DNA of 64,000 nt, from assembly GCF_000686945.1 (NCBI RefSeq), contig NZ_JMME01000002.1, forward strand, positions 234,111-298,110. The letters are read 5' to 3'. Of the stretch, positions 9,055 through 17,285 are shown piece by piece. This stretch comes from Selenomonas sp. AE3005. Lineage in GTDB: Bacteria > Bacillota > Negativicutes > Selenomonadales > Selenomonadaceae. Both the position numbers and the translations under genes were made by a program. The notes under the pieces were generated by a model. It was not told the DNA's origin. It saw nothing but the letters and a program-made list of their open reading frames with translations, and did not search any database. How positions within the stretch are numbered: the stretch's first letter is position 1; the number at the start of each line of letters is the position of its first letter.

Positions 9055-11124
9055 ATGAATAACTGGGCTTTTACGTTTCATATTGAAAATGGGGCATGGA
9101 AGGAACGTAAAAATGCTTCTTTTCTCGAAAAAGACATTTCCGAGATCCCAATTGTACCTATTGTTGAATTTTATCTAGAACGTACAGGTGAGAAATGGGA
9201 AAAGGCATGGTGCGAGAAACATCATGCCTATGAGGAAATTCAGTCTTGTAAAAATGATCAGGTCATTACTAAAAATGGTTGCAATTTAGAAGGATTGGTA
9301 GTGCCTGTAAAGAACTATGTATATCAATCGGAGAATAGATTTTTCAATGAACCATCAAGCATTACTGTATGCTGGCAGGTACATAATCGTCCTGCAGATA
9401 AAATGGTGTATTTAGAATATGACACGATAGATATACTCTTTAACTGGGAAAAGGAAAAAACAAATGAATTTATAGCTGTACCATCTCTTGTGGGAAACCA
9501 TAAATATACTGTTTCATTATCTATAGCAGAAGGAACGACTGATAATCCATATATCAAATTGCCCTATGCTGTCATGGTATGTGCTTTAAAAGCATTGCAG
9601 GATAACGCTTCGTCAATTTATGGTTTTACTCCAAGGGTATTTATCAACTCCAAGCCGGAGGATGAATACTCCTCACGTAGCTATCAAAGTGGTTATGATC
9701 TTGAGCTCAAAGCATTTTTGAAAAGACCGCTCGACATGAGCATATTTTACTTCCGTAAATTTTTCCCGCCCCATAAGGAAGGAGATACAAGAGCGGAAAG
9801 AAATGACTTTGACATCTTGTTCCCCCGTGATCAAAGGGAAAATTTCCTATCTCTTGCCAAGCACTTGCATTTTGAGCCCACCCAAGAACATCGACAATTG
9901 TATGAGAGTAATCCATTAGCACTGATTCTCCACATTGTGCTACCTGAGCTTGGCATAGAGACCTCCGACTTGATAAGTAAATTTGATCATCTGGAAAGCT
10001 TCTGCGGTAAGCGTATAGGCGAAGATACATATAGGAACAGGATGTTTTTTGATCCGTTGCACCAAAAAGAAAATGATGAGGATGATGATGAAACCAATGC
10101 GTACAAAAGCCTGAGATTTTACTGCCAGTGGCTCCGCCAACACATTTCAGAGGAGAAATTGGCAGAGCGTCTTCTGGTAGCCCAGAAAAATTGGCGTGGT
10201 TGGAAGCTGGTTGCTCTTGAATATTTTAGAAAATATTATTCCCAGGTGCCACAGGCGTGGAAGGATGAGCTCATAGCTAATGGACTAAGTGCAGATCTTC
10301 GAGACAAGCTCTCCATCCTGGAGCAGAAGGAGCATGAGTTAGGGAAGAATGTTCAATATTACCCAGAAGCACCTGACTGGGAGTGTAAAATCAATGGTTA
10401 TAATTTCCGACTGATACCTTCCATTGATAAATTTAAACGTATGGCCTGGAACCTTTCTTCCTCCCATGTAACGCAACGGATGGATGAAGTGAAGGAAAAG
10501 TCAATTTCCTGCTTTGCTGTGGAGCGGAATGGCAGATATCTGGGTTTTATCTGGTTGCAAGACAAAACTGTTATGTTGGATTGGTTTCCTGAATACAAGA
10601 ATTATATCTTGATGGCAAAGTGCCATATTGCCTTCCTCTATTGGATGAAACGTAACGGCTTGGAAAGAAATTTATGCCTAAACGATGATGATTCTTATGT
10701 GGCGTTGAATCAGCCCTTTAATGTGGAGCCAGTGCAAAAGGATCAAGAATGGGAAAAACTGAGCATTTTGGAAATGATGTCAAAAACACCGCGCGCTGGT
10801 TATTACCTAAGTTATTACCGCAAGCTTGTAGAAGGCAGATTGTTGAGAACCTATTCTCCTGCACTGACAGAGGATGAAGGGGAGTATATTGCCAAGCATT
10901 ATACATGGGGAATCCCTATATATGAGGCTGCAGTAAGAGGGAATGCGGAAGCCCAATATGTTATGAGCCTGTTTTATCGTGATGGTGTATGTACAGCTTA
11001 TCCTGACAGAAGGCGTGGTGAGGAATGGTACAAACGAGCTGTAGAAAGCGGTTGGCTTGAGATTGCCCCGGACCAAGGTGATATACAGATTGCTGGATTT
11101 CCTCTGCCCAAAATGAAAAATTAA
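9055..11124 (+). CDS. Large PcfJ-like protein with Sel1-like tail (paralogue 2)
   Basis: This 689-residue protein shares its whole architecture with the product of 6158-8179: an N-terminal block ending near ITKNGCNLEGL, a middle domain with an acidic NDEDDDET stretch, a PcfJ-like block (about 440-545, including NGRYLGFIWLQDKTVMLDW), and a Sel1-like tail (IYEAAVRGNAEAQYVMSLFY). The PcfJ-like block again lacks the family's conserved Cys. GGGGGGACGGG lies just before ATG 9055. Twelve bases separate it from the membrane-protein gene, so 6158-11124 is probably one operon. No terminator follows directly; the next strong one is at 11868. Function is unknown; recent duplication is unlikely because the two copies are well diverged. 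Confidence 0.65.
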   Translation: MNNWAFTFHIENGAWKERKNASFLEKDISEIPIVPIVEFYLERTGEKWEKAWCEKHHAYEEIQSCKNDQVITKNGCNLEGLVVPVKNYVYQSENRFFNEPSSITVCWQVHNRPADKMVYLEYDTIDILFNWEKEKTNEFIAVPSLVGNHKYTVSLSIAEGTTDNPYIKLPYAVMVCALKALQDNASSIYGFTPRVFINSKPEDEYSSRSYQSGYDLELKAFLKRPLDMSIFYFRKFFPPHKEGDTRAERNDFDILFPRDQRENFLSLAKHLHFEPTQEHRQLYESNPLALILHIVLPELGIETSDLISKFDHLESFCGKRIGEDTYRNRMFFDPLHQKENDEDDDETNAYKSLRFYCQWLRQHISEEKLAERLLVAQKNWRGWKLVALEYFRKYYSQVPQAWKDELIANGLSADLRDKLSILEQKEHELGKNVQYYPEAPDWECKINGYNFRLIPSIDKFKRMAWNLSSSHVTQRMDEVKEKSISCFAVERNGRYLGFIWLQDKTVMLDWFPEYKNYILMAKCHIAFLYWMKRNGLERNLCLNDDDSYVALNQPFNVEPVQKDQEWEKLSILEMMSKTPRAGYYLSYYRKLVEGRLLRTYSPALTEDEGEYIAKHYTWGIPIYEAAVRGNAEAQYVMSLFYRDGVCTAYPDRRRGEEWYKRAVESGWLEIAPDQGDIQIAGFPLPKMKN

Positions 11125-11239
11125 TAGAGCTAATATTTTTCAGAGGGAGCCCCATCCGTGTGAGCATCACAGTACATGACCATGAAGGGGTGGAGGCTGA
11201 TGATTTTTCCATAGTGAACTAAAAGTGCAGAATTGAAAC
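11125..11239. other. Intergenic segment with a short coding-like remnant
   Basis: A 28-codon frame ending at the TAA near 11220 (ending DDFSIVN) follows a stop and has no start or ribosome binding site. It may be the tail of a deleted gene. I see nothing else here. Confidence 0.3.
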
Positions 11240-11291
11240 AGCATACGGTTTGCGTTGCTGAGTGGCCAGTAGCTAACGCAAACCGAATGCT
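11240..11291. repeat. Long perfect hairpin, not a terminator
   Basis: CGGTTTGCGTT (11246-11256) pairs exactly with AACGCAAACCG (11275-11285). After one A-A mismatch the stem extends with AGCAT (11240-11244) and ATGCT (11287-11291). The 18-base loop can form a further GCT/AGC pair. No T-run follows on either strand, so a terminator is unlikely. It could be a subterminal hairpin of a lost IS200/IS605-type element or a protein binding site. Confidence 0.55.
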
Positions 11292-11555
11292 TGAAAAAAA
11301 TGATTAATGGGGGTATAGAATAAGACAGTCTATAAAAGATAGTGATGTGCTATGAGAATACATAGAATTTCGATAAACATGGAATATCGTAACATAAATA
11401 TTAGAAATTTATTAAAATATATTGACGCATATTTTGCCCAGTGATATTATTAAAAATGTAGGAACAACAATCTACATCAATGTTGAATTTTGTAGTTATA
11501 TAAAAAATATTGATATTGAACTGATTTAATTTATTGCAAAAAACGGATTAATTAT
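11292..11555. other. AT-rich intergenic stretch
   Basis: This stretch is very AT-rich, with many stops in all frames. I see no gene, no convincing promoter and no repeat. Confidence 0.5.
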
Positions 11556-11691
11556 AACGCCGTTGTTCCAGTTTTGCCGCAGGCAAAACTTCCTCTTGGC
11601 GTTTCAACGAGGCGGGAGATATATGCTCACCGCCTGTTAGTAAATTAGGAACTCGCCACCTATAGAGGTGGGAGACATCTTCTTCCGAGTT
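11556..11691 (+). ncRNA. Candidate compact structured RNA with three nested stem units
   Basis: Five helices fit end to end in 136 bases. AACGCC (11556-11561) pairs with GGCGTT (11598-11603) and encloses GTTTTGCC/GGCAAAAC (11571-11578/11582-11589, triloop GCA). Next comes AGGCGG/CCGCCT (11610-11615/11630-11635), extended by GAG/CTC. Last, AACTCG/CGAGTT (11650-11655/11686-11691) encloses CCACCT-ATAG-AGGTGG (11656-11671). All stems are perfect, which is far beyond chance in this AT-rich setting. The last unit resembles the 3' hairpins of TnpB-associated guide RNAs and IS605 right ends, but no tnpB is present. It is either a remnant of such an element or a free-standing RNA. Strand is assumed. 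Confidence 0.5.
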
Positions 11692-11867
11692 ATATTATTT
11701 GATTAAATGAAACCAATTCCATGTTGATATGGTAATAAATCTTAATTGTGTTGTTTCTATGCTGTGATTCATCTTATATGTGCTCGTGAACAATATGAGG
11801 GACAAAAGATGTTAGCCAATAGCATATAGTATCAAAAAATACTTGGTGTGCTGTTCATTTTATGAAG

Positions 11868-11922
11868 AAGCCGGAGTAGACAATTGACACTTATCGTGTC
11901 GAAGTCTTCTCCGGCTTTTTTT
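11868..11922. terminator. Strong nested intrinsic terminator
   Basis: AAGCCGGAG (11868-11876) pairs with CTCCGGCTT (11909-11917), with an inner GACAC/GTGTC helix (11886-11890/11896-11900) and a long T-run. It stands alone between the AT-rich region and the next leader. It can work from the left, and weakly from the right. Confidence 0.85.
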
Positions 11923-11950
11923 CTTAGACAAACAAAATATCGTGCCTGAG

Positions 11951-12135
11951 TTGCAATAGGGCAAAGGATATTCTTATATGGCAAAATGATTTTGATTTTA
12001 TAAAATCTATTTTGCCATTTTGGAGTACCCTCTCCTTATTGCACCCATTTTGAGGAAATACAGGTCTGTGGACTCCAGAAGGTTCACAGGCCTTTTTCTG
12101 TGTCCTTTGCCCGGCTCAGGGGAAAGGACACTATC
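11951..12135 (+). promoter_or_regulatory. Attenuator-type leader with competing stems
   Basis: Three structures are visible. ATGGCAAAAT (11978-11987) pairs with ATTTTGCCAT (12009-12018), with GATTTT/AAAATC nested inside. AGGTCTGTG (12062-12070) pairs with CACAGGCCT (12085-12093) just before TTTTT, as in a terminator. GGGCAAAGGA (11959-11968) is exactly complementary to TCCTTTGCCC (12103-12112), a long-range pairing across the whole leader. This is the arrangement expected of transcription attenuation. Similar leaders precede resistance and accessory genes of Tn916-like elements (from memory). The leader ends in GGAAAGG before ATG 12136. Confidence 0.6.
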
Positions 12136-14535
12136 ATGAAAATCACATTGTACTACGAAGACAAGAGTCATCCAACCGTTCTGGAGGTTCCTGATGAGGA
12201 ATGCACTGTGATGGTGGAAAAGGACTATCAGCAGCGACTGGCAGGAGTAGAAGACAAGGAGAACATCATTGCCATCATCGGCGATGGTTCCATGAGTGGC
12301 GGTGAGGCTTTGGAAGGACTGGATACGGCCGGGGAAATGAAGTCCAATCTGATTATTGTGTTCAACGATAATGACCAGAGCATTGCTGAGGTTCATGGCG
12401 GTATGTATAAGGGCTTCAAAGAGCTGCGCGATACCAACGGTAAGTCAGAGCGTAATCTGTTCAAAGCTATGGGGCTTGATTACCGGTTCGTCGCTGACGG
12501 TAATGATACGGAAGCACTGATAGTTGCTTTTGAAGAGGTTAAGGATATTGACCATCCAGTGGTAGTGCATATCGTTACCCAAAAAGGAAAAGGTTATAAG
12601 TTTGCCGAAGAGAACAAAGAAGACTGGCATTGGCATATGCCCTTTGATATTGAAACGGGCGAAGTAAAACAGCCAATGATTGATCCCTACGCAGAGCAGA
12701 CTGCCGAAACTTTCCTGCGGCTGGCCAAGGAAGATAAGAAATTCATTGCCATCTCTGCAGCTACTCCGGCCAGCATGGGGCTTACTCAAGCTCGTCGTAA
12801 GGAGTTGGGTGAGCATTACATTGACGTGGGGATTGCCGAGGAGCAGGCCGTGGCCATGGCATCTGGGTTGGCTAAAAATGGTGCTCATCCTGTCTTTGGA
12901 GACTATTCAAGTTTCTTCCAGCGCACCTATGATCAGCTGGCGCAGGATGTATGTGTCAATAACAGCCCCGCAACCTTCCTGGTGTTCTGGGCCTCCATGT
13001 ATGGCATGAACGATGTGACGCATCTGGGCTTTTACGATATTCCCATGATGAGCAATATCCCGAACCTCGTGTATCTGGCACCGACTTCCCCGGAAGAATA
13101 TCAGGCTATGCTGGACTGGGCTGTCCCCCAGGATAAATATCCCGTGGGCATCCGTGTCCCCCATATGATGGTGCCAAGTTCCAATCGTTCTGTTCGCAAG
13201 GATTATGATGAACTGAACAAGTATGAGATGGTACAGCAGGGCAGTCATGTGGCTATCCTTGGCTTGGGTAGTTTCTACAATCTGGCAGAGGAAACGGCAG
13301 CTAAGCTGAAGGAGCAGGGGATTGAGGCTATCGGTGATGGTTCCATGAGCGGTGGTGAGGCTTTGGAGGGGCTGGATACTGCCGGGGAAATGGATTCCAA
13401 TCTGATTATCATATTTAACGACAATGATATGAGTATCGCTGAAGTTCACGGCGGCATGTATAAGGGATTCAAAGAGTTGCGTGATACCAACGGTAAGTCG
13501 GAGCGTAATCTGTTCAAGGCAATGGGGCTTGATTACCGGTTTGTAGCGGATGGCAATGATGCGGAGGCTTTGATTGCTGCTTTTAAGGAAGTCAAGGATA
13601 TCGACCATCCTGTTGTTTTGCATATTGTGACACAGAAGGGAAAAGGTTACAAGATTGCCGAAGAGAATAAAGAAGATTGGCACTGGCATATGCCGTTTGA
13701 TATCGAAACGGGTGAAGTAAAGCAGCCGGTGGTCGACCCTTATGCTGAGCAGACGGCAGAAACCTTCCTGCGTCTGGCGAAGGAGGATAAGAAATTTATT
13801 GCTATCTCGGCAGCCACTCCTTCCAGCATGGGACTTACCCAGGAACGCCGTAAGGAACTGGGCGAGCATTACATTGACGTGGGCATTGCCGAGGAACAGG
13901 CCGTGGCGATGGCTTCGGGACTGGCCAGAAATGGTGCTCATCCTGTCTTTGGGGATTTTTCCTCTTTTTTCCAGCGTACCTATGACCAACTCTCCCAGGA
14001 TGTGTGCGTAAATAACAGCTCTGCCACTTTCCTGGTGTTCTGGGCATCAATGTATGGTATGAATGATGTGACGCATTTGGGGTTCTACGATATCCCCATG
14101 ATGAGCAATATTCCGAACCTCGTGTATTTGGCACCGACTTCGCCGGAAGAATATCAGGCCATGCTGGATTGGGCAATTCCGCAGGAAAAATATCCTGTGG
14201 CCATTCGGGTGCCCCACATGATGGTGGGCAGTTCGAATCGTCCGGTGCGCAAATCCTATGATGAACTCAATAAGTATGAAGTAGTGAAGGAAGGCAGCCG
14301 TGTTGCCATCATTGGTTTAGGGAATTTCTACAATTTGGCGGAAGATGCGGCGGCTAAACTCAAAGAACAAGGCATAGATGCCACACTTATCAATCCAATC
14401 TTCATCAGTGGGCAGGATAAGGATTTGTTGGAAAAACTGAAAGCCAACCATGAACTGGTCGTAACCTTGGAAGATGGCGTCCTGGACGGCGGCTTTGGCG
14501 AAAAGATTGCCCGCTTCTATGGTGCAGATAAAATG
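12136..14535 (+). pseudogene. Chimeric, tandemly duplicated 1-deoxyxylulose-5-phosphate synthase-like gene (5' part, interrupted)
   Basis: Residues 1-42 resemble the N terminus of sigma-factor-like proteins from integrative elements (MKITLYYEDKSHP). At NIIAIIGDG the sequence switches to a DXS/transketolase-like enzyme. Copy 1 (12262-13329) has the thiamine-diphosphate motif GDGSMSGGEA...NDND and the catalytic-Glu segment VGIAEEQAV, then breaks off after KEQGIEA and runs straight into a second copy (13330-14535) starting IGDGSMSGG. Both copies lack the roughly 120-residue N-terminal part of the family. Copy 2 breaks off at GADKM (14535); the frame then runs into element sequence and stops at 14562. 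The missing C terminus is at 22254. ATG 12136 has GGAAAGG upstream. Activity is unlikely. Confidence 0.8.
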
Positions 14536-14767
14536 ATATCTACAGTAGGTAGTGTATTATAAGTTGGTTACTATAGAGGTAGTGATATAACCAGTAAATA
14601 CAAGGGGGGATAGACATATAGACGTATAGTAAGTGTTCCTTGAAAATTGAATATACTCATTGATATTATTCTGTAGAATAATGATTGAATAAATATAGTT
14701 TATGTTATATAATATAGGAAGATAGACGTATTAGACATGGATTTGATGTATTGGAGGGATTTGATAC
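14536..14767 (+). promoter_or_regulatory. Left end and leader of the Tn554-like element
   Basis: This stretch holds an imperfect GGTTACTA...TAGTGATATAACC inverted repeat (about 14566-14592) and a perfect ATTATTCT/AGAATAAT palindrome at 14665-14682, a plausible recombinase or repressor site. GGAGGG lies eight to ten bases before ATG 14768. Confidence 0.5.
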
Positions 14768-15850
14768 ATGGAGTTACATGTTATAGGACGTGCAGGAAGC
14801 CAGGCAGTTGTTCTACTGGATAATGAAATGAGGATTGTTAAGCCAGTATACGACTACCTGAAGTTTCAGCGACAAAAGGATAGAGCGCTTAATACCTTGA
14901 AGGCAAATGGAAGTGACTTAAGAACCTATTGGGAGTTCCTTGGTGAGTACGGATATGAGTATGATAAGGTTACACCGATGATGATTGCTGAGTTTATAGA
15001 TTATCTCAGGGCATCAGAAGATGTAACTGTTCTCCACAAAGAGAGCAAGAGGACGAACAAGACAATCAACAGGATTTTAAGCACGGTTTATAATTTTTAT
15101 CAATTTGAAGTTGATATGCATGAAGTAAACAATCCCATCTTGATGCACGATGTAAACAGGCCATTCAATGCTTTCAAGGGAATATTGGAGCATGCCAAGG
15201 CTGACAATAAGACAAAGCATTCGATATTTAAAGTTAAAGAGAGTAACTATAGGGTGCGCTTGGTTACAGATGATGAGATGAGGTTATTCTTGAATCATCT
15301 GGATAAGCGCAGAGATATTCTCCTGTATAAGATGCTTTATCTTACTGGCGCAAGGATTCAGGAAATACTAGACCTTGAAATTGATTCTGTCCCTCTACCG
15401 GATATGTCCAAGGCTGTAGGATGCTTCCAGCAGATTAAATCTAAAGGCAAGCATAGAGATTTATATGCGCCAATGTTATTGATAAAAGAGATTGATGACT
15501 TCATTTTGGAAGAAAGAAATTTAATCGATACGGAGCATGGCTATATCTTTGTATCAGAACAGAAAAGGCAGCTTGGCAAGCAGCTTACCTATAGTGCTGC
15601 CTATGACAAACTTAAAAAGGTGCAGAAAGAGGTTGGGGTTGCCTTCAACTTCCATGATTTGAGACATACATTCAATTCACATCTAGCTGAGATGGGCATG
15701 GACATAAGCCTTAGAAAAATACTGATGGGACATGAACATATTTCTACTACACAGATATATACACATCTTTCTGCTCCGTATATAGAGGATAGCCTGTCAA
15801 GATATTGGAGTTGTAGTTCATTGCTAGGAGGTGGCTCTGATGACAGGTAG
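14768..15850 (+). CDS. Tyrosine recombinase, Tn554 TnpA-like (first of trio)
   Basis: This 360-residue integrase-fold protein equals Tn554 TnpA in length. An N-terminal SAM-like core-binding region (about residues 30-125) precedes the catalytic domain. The catalytic Arg lies in TGARIQEI (about 194), the HxxR box is HDLRHTF (about 295), the second His is in MGHEHIS, and the Tyr is in QIYTH (about 331). All are present, so it should be active in DNA strand exchange. ATG 14768 is preceded by GGAGGG. Its end overlaps the next recombinase gene by 11 bases, so the trio is translationally coupled. Confidence 0.9.
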   Translation: MELHVIGRAGSQAVVLLDNEMRIVKPVYDYLKFQRQKDRALNTLKANGSDLRTYWEFLGEYGYEYDKVTPMMIAEFIDYLRASEDVTVLHKESKRTNKTINRILSTVYNFYQFEVDMHEVNNPILMHDVNRPFNAFKGILEHAKADNKTKHSIFKVKESNYRVRLVTDDEMRLFLNHLDKRRDILLYKMLYLTGARIQEILDLEIDSVPLPDMSKAVGCFQQIKSKGKHRDLYAPMLLIKEIDDFILEERNLIDTEHGYIFVSEQKRQLGKQLTYSAAYDKLKKVQKEVGVAFNFHDLRHTFNSHLAEMGMDISLRKILMGHEHISTTQIYTHLSAPYIEDSLSRYWSCSSLLGGGSDDR

Positions 15851-17285
15851 GCCAGAAAGTGATGAATGGAATATCATTGACAACGATAAAGAGTCACAGT
15901 ACTATGGGAAAAACTTCAGATTTGATTTTTCATATATTTCAAGTGAAATAATCAAGGATATTGTAAAGGATTATACTTGGCAGAATTACAAGGTCGGAAA
16001 TATAGTGTTGTACACATTGTACAATTATGTCAACGGTGATTTCTATTATTTCAATAACTTTGCAAATACAAGGAATATTACATCTTTGACGGAACTTACC
16101 AATATAGATGTAGACTACTTTATCTCATACTTACATACGACTATTTCAAAAGAAAGAAATAAGCCTTTATCATCAGGCTCCCAAAGAAAATGCCTATATG
16201 TATTAAAAAATATAATTTATTGGTGTCAAATTCATAGACCTAATGATGTACCTGTAAATGAAATCTTTACAGGGAATGAGTATACTGGTGCCAATCGCAA
16301 GCTCAAAATAGATTTTATTCCAGATTATGTCGTTGCACAGATAAATGAGGCACTTAAGACAGAAGAAAATCCTTATCTGAAGTATGGCATTATTATTCTA
16401 CAATCGACTGGAATGCGTATAGGAGACCTCTTAAAGCTTCGTATTGACTGTATTAAGCCACACCCGATTAGTGGTTATACAATCGAGTGGACTCAGCATA
16501 AAGTACGCAGAAATAAGGCTCCTATGCCTGTTAGAACCGAATGTGTAGCTGCAATAGAAAATCTTATTGAGCTCACAGCAGAACTTCGTAATGAAGCTGA
16601 TGAGAAGGATAAAGATACACTTATGATATGGCGCCCTCCTACAGGCCAAGCCGCAGGACGTGTAAGAGTTGTTGGAGCAGTCACATTTTATTACATATGG
16701 CTTGATAAATTTGTCAGAGACCATAACATCAAAGATACCAATGGTGATTACTTCCACCTCACAACCCACCAGTTTAGACGCACACTGGGGACTGATATGC
16801 TATCCAAAGGAACTAATATAAATGTCATTCAACAAGTATTAGGGCACTCGGTTCCATCAGTCACACAGCGATTTTATGCAGACGTCAAAGACAAGGAGCG
16901 GGCCGAGGTGTTTAGCAATATAGGTATCATTGGTAACATCAATCAGATACAGAGCAGTGCTTTTGACAGTATAACTGAGTTTGAATGGTTCAAGGCCAAC
17001 AAGGACAAGTGCGTTGCAGGCTTATGCGATGGTTACTGCACGAAGCCTGTTACAGATGGCAATATCTGTCCGAGGCTTCTTAAAAGACAGAAATGCTATA
17101 CATGCAGTCGTTACATCACAACGCCAGAATACTTGGAGACTCATAGGCAGCACTTGGCAAATCTTGAGAGACAGATGGAAGAAGGAAAAATCTACGGCGA
17201 GCACTATGCAGAGCATTTCATTACAACGATACAAGTTTTAAAAGTCATCATTGAAAGATTGGAGGGATTGCAAAATGGCAACTGA
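15840..17285 (+). CDS. Tyrosine recombinase, Tn554 TnpB-like (second of trio)
   Basis: The start is ATG 15840, eight bases after AGGAGG; GTG 15831 overlaps that site. The 481-residue protein has the catalytic Arg in TGMRIGDL (about 191), HxxR in HQFRRTL (about 309), the second His in LGHSV and the Tyr in RFYAD (about 346). The C-terminal part has a Cys-rich stretch (CVAGLCDGYC, CPRL, CYTC) typical of TnpB-type recombinases and possibly metal-binding. It overlaps its neighbours on both sides by 11 bases. Likely role: joint excision and integration of the element with the other two recombinases. Confidence 0.88.
   Translation: MTGRPESDEWNIIDNDKESQYYGKNFRFDFSYISSEIIKDIVKDYTWQNYKVGNIVLYTLYNYVNGDFYYFNNFANTRNITSLTELTNIDVDYFISYLHTTISKERNKPLSSGSQRKCLYVLKNIIYWCQIHRPNDVPVNEIFTGNEYTGANRKLKIDFIPDYVVAQINEALKTEENPYLKYGIIILQSTGMRIGDLLKLRIDCIKPHPISGYTIEWTQHKVRRNKAPMPVRTECVAAIENLIELTAELRNEADEKDKDTLMIWRPPTGQAAGRVRVVGAVTFYYIWLDKFVRDHNIKDTNGDYFHLTTHQFRRTLGTDMLSKGTNINVIQQVLGHSVPSVTQRFYADVKDKERAEVFSNIGIIGNINQIQSSAFDSITEFEWFKANKDKCVAGLCDGYCTKPVTDGNICPRLLKRQKCYTCSRYITTPEYLETHRQHLANLERQMEEGKIYGEHYAEHFITTIQVLKVIIERLEGLQNGN

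Noticed and set aside
11240..11291. Integron attC site
   Set aside because: The hairpin is of suitable size, but the GTTRRRY/RYYYAAC core sites are not present and no integron integrase is near.
12907..13989. A long minus-strand frame of 360 codons opposite the DXS-like sequence (and similar ones at 12445-12888 and 12007-12396)
   Set aside because: They are antisense shadows of a clearly coding plus strand; the protein has no family likeness and is interrupted at positions that matter only for the plus-strand gene.
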